Assembly: GCF_010692745.1 (NCBI RefSeq)
Contig: NZ_JAAHTB010000031.1
Coordinates: 1-52,089 of the forward strand
Source of the DNA: Methylobacterium sp. BTF04
GTDB lineage: Bacteria > Pseudomonadota > Alphaproteobacteria > Rhizobiales > Beijerinckiaceae
Direction: 5' to 3'
Length of the DNA stretch: 52,089 nucleotides
Below the pieces are notes generated by a model, which made no database searches, had not been told where the DNA came from, and saw nothing but the letters and a program-made list of their open reading frames with translations. The position numbers and the translations under genes are program-made. Positions 50,337 through 52,089 of this stretch are shown one piece after another (within the stretch, counting starts at the first letter, position 1; the number at the start of each line of letters is the position of its first letter).

Positions 50337-50552
50337 ATGCGCCTCGTTCTGGTATCCGCTCTTCTGATCATTGCAAATAGTCAGCTGCGCGCCGACGATC
50401 TAGCTGACTTTCCCGGCCTGGCTTGCAAGCAGGCATCCAGTCAGCTGGAGCGCGAACAACTCGACTGTCCGAAGCCGACGACGTTGAGTTCGGCGCAGAC
50501 CAAGGACGACTTAGAGAGTTCGAAAGAGCAGGACCGTAAGTCAAAAAACTGA
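50337..50552 (+). CDS. Small exported protein of unknown function
   Basis: A 71-aa product with a short signal peptide (MRLVLVSALLIIANSQLRAD, cleavage likely after RA) and a very hydrophilic mature part with two cysteines (GLACKQASS and LDCPKPTT) and a lysine-rich end. GGAG 8 bases before ATG 50337 supports translation. No family recognised. It lies alone after tRNA-Val, where relatives may have other genes, and base composition is somewhat lower in GC than lon. Confidence 0.5.
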   Translation: MRLVLVSALLIIANSQLRADDLADFPGLACKQASSQLEREQLDCPKPTTLSSAQTKDDLESSKEQDRKSKN

Positions 50553-50817
50553 GGGTTTATACACGGCGGTATTGCGTCTCTAGGCAATGCTTCGGGTGGG
50601 GCTTGGGAGATACGGCCATGGATGCCCTCCTGGCAGACCACCTATGCTGTTCGGCCCGTAGCACTTTTCGGATGCGATCTCGGCTTCGCCGCCGAACACG
50701 ATCGCCCCGTGGGCGCGCAGTCTGGCGAACGGCTATGCTTGGTCTTCGGCGCGGTCGCTGCAGTCAGGTCTGGTGCGAATATCCGGGCGTATTTCTATCC
50801 GACATCTGGTCGTCGCC

Positions 50818-51333
50818 TCAGCCGCCGGCCATGACCAACGCCCAGAAGCGCTTGTACCGCGTGGTTGGAGCATCGACGCGGGCGATGCCGACGCGCTTGA
50901 GTTGCGGGAGCAGCATGTTCTTGTTGTGCTCCGGCGAGGCTTTCCAGCGCGCGAGCACCTCGTCGAACGTGGCCGAGCCGGCGCTCAGGTTCTCCGCGGC
51001 ATAGGACCGCCCGAAACCTGCCTCCGCCATGCGGGAATCGAAGCTGCCCCCGATTTCGTGGCTGAGGCGTCCGGCCTTGGCGTTGGCGCCGGCCTGGTAG
51101 GACGCGGCGCGGATCAGGGTGGAATCGATCACCACCGGGCCGAGACCATGCTGCGCCCGGTACCGCGAGATCGCTGAGGCGGCCGCCTGCTCGTCGAGGA
51201 TCACCACGCTGGTGGGTTGGTCGGGACCACTGAGGAGGCTCGATGTTCCGCCGCAGCCGGCGATCGCGAGGAGAAGCACGATGGCGCCGAGGCGCACGGC
51301 CAGTGCGGGCGCGGTAGGGGAAAGCGTCGACAT
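50818..51333 (-). CDS. CAP (SCP/PR1) domain lipoprotein
   Basis: A 171-aa protein starting MSTLSPTAPALAVRLGAIVL with a lipobox (AIAGC at residue 27), so probably tethered to a membrane. The CAP domain shows ISRYRAQHGLGPVVIDSTLI, GRLSHEIGG, the AENLSAG strand and RWKASPEHNKNMLLPQLKRVG, holding the usual His/Glu residues. Bacterial CAP proteins are secreted; their activities are poorly known. ATG 51333 is the best start for the signal; the open frame extends further upstream without family similarity. Confidence 0.85.
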   Translation of the reverse strand: MSTLSPTAPALAVRLGAIVLLLAIAGCGGTSSLLSGPDQPTSVVILDEQAAASAISRYRAQHGLGPVVIDSTLIRAASYQAGANAKAGRLSHEIGGSFDSRMAEAGFGRSYAAENLSAGSATFDEVLARWKASPEHNKNMLLPQLKRVGIARVDAPTTRYKRFWALVMAGG

Positions 51334-51538
51334 CGGCGAAACTGGCTTCTCGTGGCGAGGTAGGGAACTGCCTCGCTGTCCGGGGCCGATGCGGCGAAAA
51401 CGCGGCGTTTCCTTCAGTGGGGTGAGCCGGCCGCTGAGCGTGTCGGAAAGATCACGCTGCCACGTTGCGGTCGGACCTCGTGTCTCCGGACTGCCTTGAG
51501 ACAACGTTTGCAGATCGCCGTCGCTGGCAGTGGAGATT

Positions 51539-51754
51539 CTAGATGCGGGTACCGGGATCACGCAAAGGCGCGCCACAGCGCCAGCCGGTGATGCGGAAAT
51601 CCGGATGAGTCCCGACCCATTGCGCCAATTGCGGCTGGGCGACGTGAAGGCAGGCGCGGGAATCGGCGACATCGAGCGGAAGCCGCCGCGATTCGCACGT
51701 ATCCGGCGCGTTCGTCATACAAGCCGTGAAATAGAGGAAGAAGAACCCCGCCAT
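51539..51754 (-). CDS. Small membrane or exported cysteine-containing protein
   Basis: A 71-aa product beginning MAGFFFLYFTACMTNAPDTC, then RRLPLDV, a SRACLHVAQPQLAQWVGTHP block and a WRCG near the end. Four cysteines and the AQPQLAxW-HP pattern recur in a small uncharacterised family that I recall from Hyphomicrobiales. GGAGGGG stands 5 bases before ATG 51754. The short hydrophobic start may be a signal or anchor. Same strand as the CAP gene, 205 bases upstream of it. Confidence 0.6.
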   Translation of the reverse strand: MAGFFFLYFTACMTNAPDTCESRRLPLDVADSRACLHVAQPQLAQWVGTHPDFRITGWRCGAPLRDPGTRI

Positions 51755-51930
51755 CCAAGCCCCTCCGGCGACCGGGGATGGAACACCATCGTCATCGAAA
51801 CCGGGCACGCGACGGAGAGTAGCGACCCGTCCGCGGAAATCGAGGTGCTGGTCGATCAGAGCAAGGTCACACAAGCCAACGACGCCGCGAAGTCCTTGCG
51901 ACGGCTACAGATTATGAAACTGCGAAAAAG

Positions 51931-52007
51931 TGGCGCGGGCGACGGGACTCGAACCCGCGACCTCCGGCGTGACAGGCCGGCACTCTAACCAACTGAGCTA
52001 CGCCCGC
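51931..52007 (-). tRNA. tRNA-Asp (anticodon GTC)
   Basis: On the minus strand: acceptor GCGGGCG/CGCCCGC, discriminator G and CCA at 51931-51933. The anticodon arm GCCGGCCTGTCACGCCGGA gives GTC, and the T arm is CGCGGGTTCGAGTCCCG. It is followed (upstream in transcription) after 28 bases by a second copy. Confidence 0.97.
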
Positions 52008-52035
52008 ATTTTTGGGTAGTCAGGTATTCTGGACG

Positions 52036-52089
52036 TGGCGCGGGCGACGGGACTCGAACCCGCGACCTCCGGCGTGACAGGCCGGCACT
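52036..52089 (-). tRNA. Second tRNA-Asp (anticodon GTC), cut by window end
   Basis: The last 54 bases of the window repeat the 3' part of the first tRNA-Asp exactly, from CCA (52036-52038) through the anticodon arm. The 5' half is outside the window. The two genes form a tandem pair with a 28-base spacer and are probably one transcript. Confidence 0.93.

Overview
This 52 kb window looks like chromosomal DNA of a high-GC alphaproteobacterium, most probably Methylobacterium or Methylorubrum (order Hyphomicrobiales). That placement is an inference from gene order and protein style: a glnB-glnA pair, tRNA-Leu-tig-clpP-clpX-lon, an FdhF/YdeP-type molybdopterin oxidoreductase followed by a tiny sigma-1.1-like protein, a class II DAHP synthase and an HWE histidine kinase. 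No phylogeny was run.

Left edge (1-4176): a mobile-element graveyard next to a tRNA-Ser(GCT) gene. From the tRNA leftwards it holds the first ~80 residues of a DUF6538-type tyrosine integrase, a large serine recombinase without its catalytic N-terminus and with an odd C-terminal extension, and remnants of ISL3, IS110 and IS3 transposases. This fits the decayed end of an island inserted at the 3' end of the tRNA. A cut-off response-regulator start lies at the very edge.

4190-13416: a WaaE/KdtX-like glycosyltransferase, an ANL-type acyl-CoA ligase behind a tandem 17-bp repeat, a soluble chemoreceptor, and an Rdx (SelW-like) protein translationally coupled (ATGA) to a membrane HWE sensor kinase. 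Diverging from these is a lemA/TPM/TPM cassette. 13595-24441: the CstA carbon-starvation transporter with its YbdD partner, a DUF898 membrane protein with an M48 protease, an RND permease and adaptor in reversed order, and an MFS transporter.

24548-31000: rpmG, glutathione reductase, the FdhF/YdeP oxidoreductase with the sigma-1.1-like protein, a small exported protein, and class II DAHP synthase. 31062-37124 is mostly minus strand: rnr, DUF983, a NUDIX hydrolase, a DUF29-like protein, a flavin reductase, and a PepSY membrane protein behind a strong promoter. An AT-richer islet (about 37240-37900) carries one unfamiliar 64-aa gene behind a perfect hairpin.

38001-52089: the nitrogen pair glnB-glnA with a good NtrC site, the NAD(P)HX repair enzyme, a Tat-exported multicopper-oxidase-like protein lacking most copper ligands, tRNA-Leu, the protein quality-control run tig-clpP-clpX-lon, tRNA-Val, three small exported or hypothetical proteins, and tandem tRNA-Asp genes of which the last is cut by the window end.

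I did not find a clear, complete and wholly new multi-gene system. The most unusual items are the stand-alone sigma-1.1-like protein beside the formate-dehydrogenase-like gene, the copper-site-deficient multicopper oxidase homologue, the chimeric serine recombinase, the Rdx-kinase coupling and the hairpin-led small gene.
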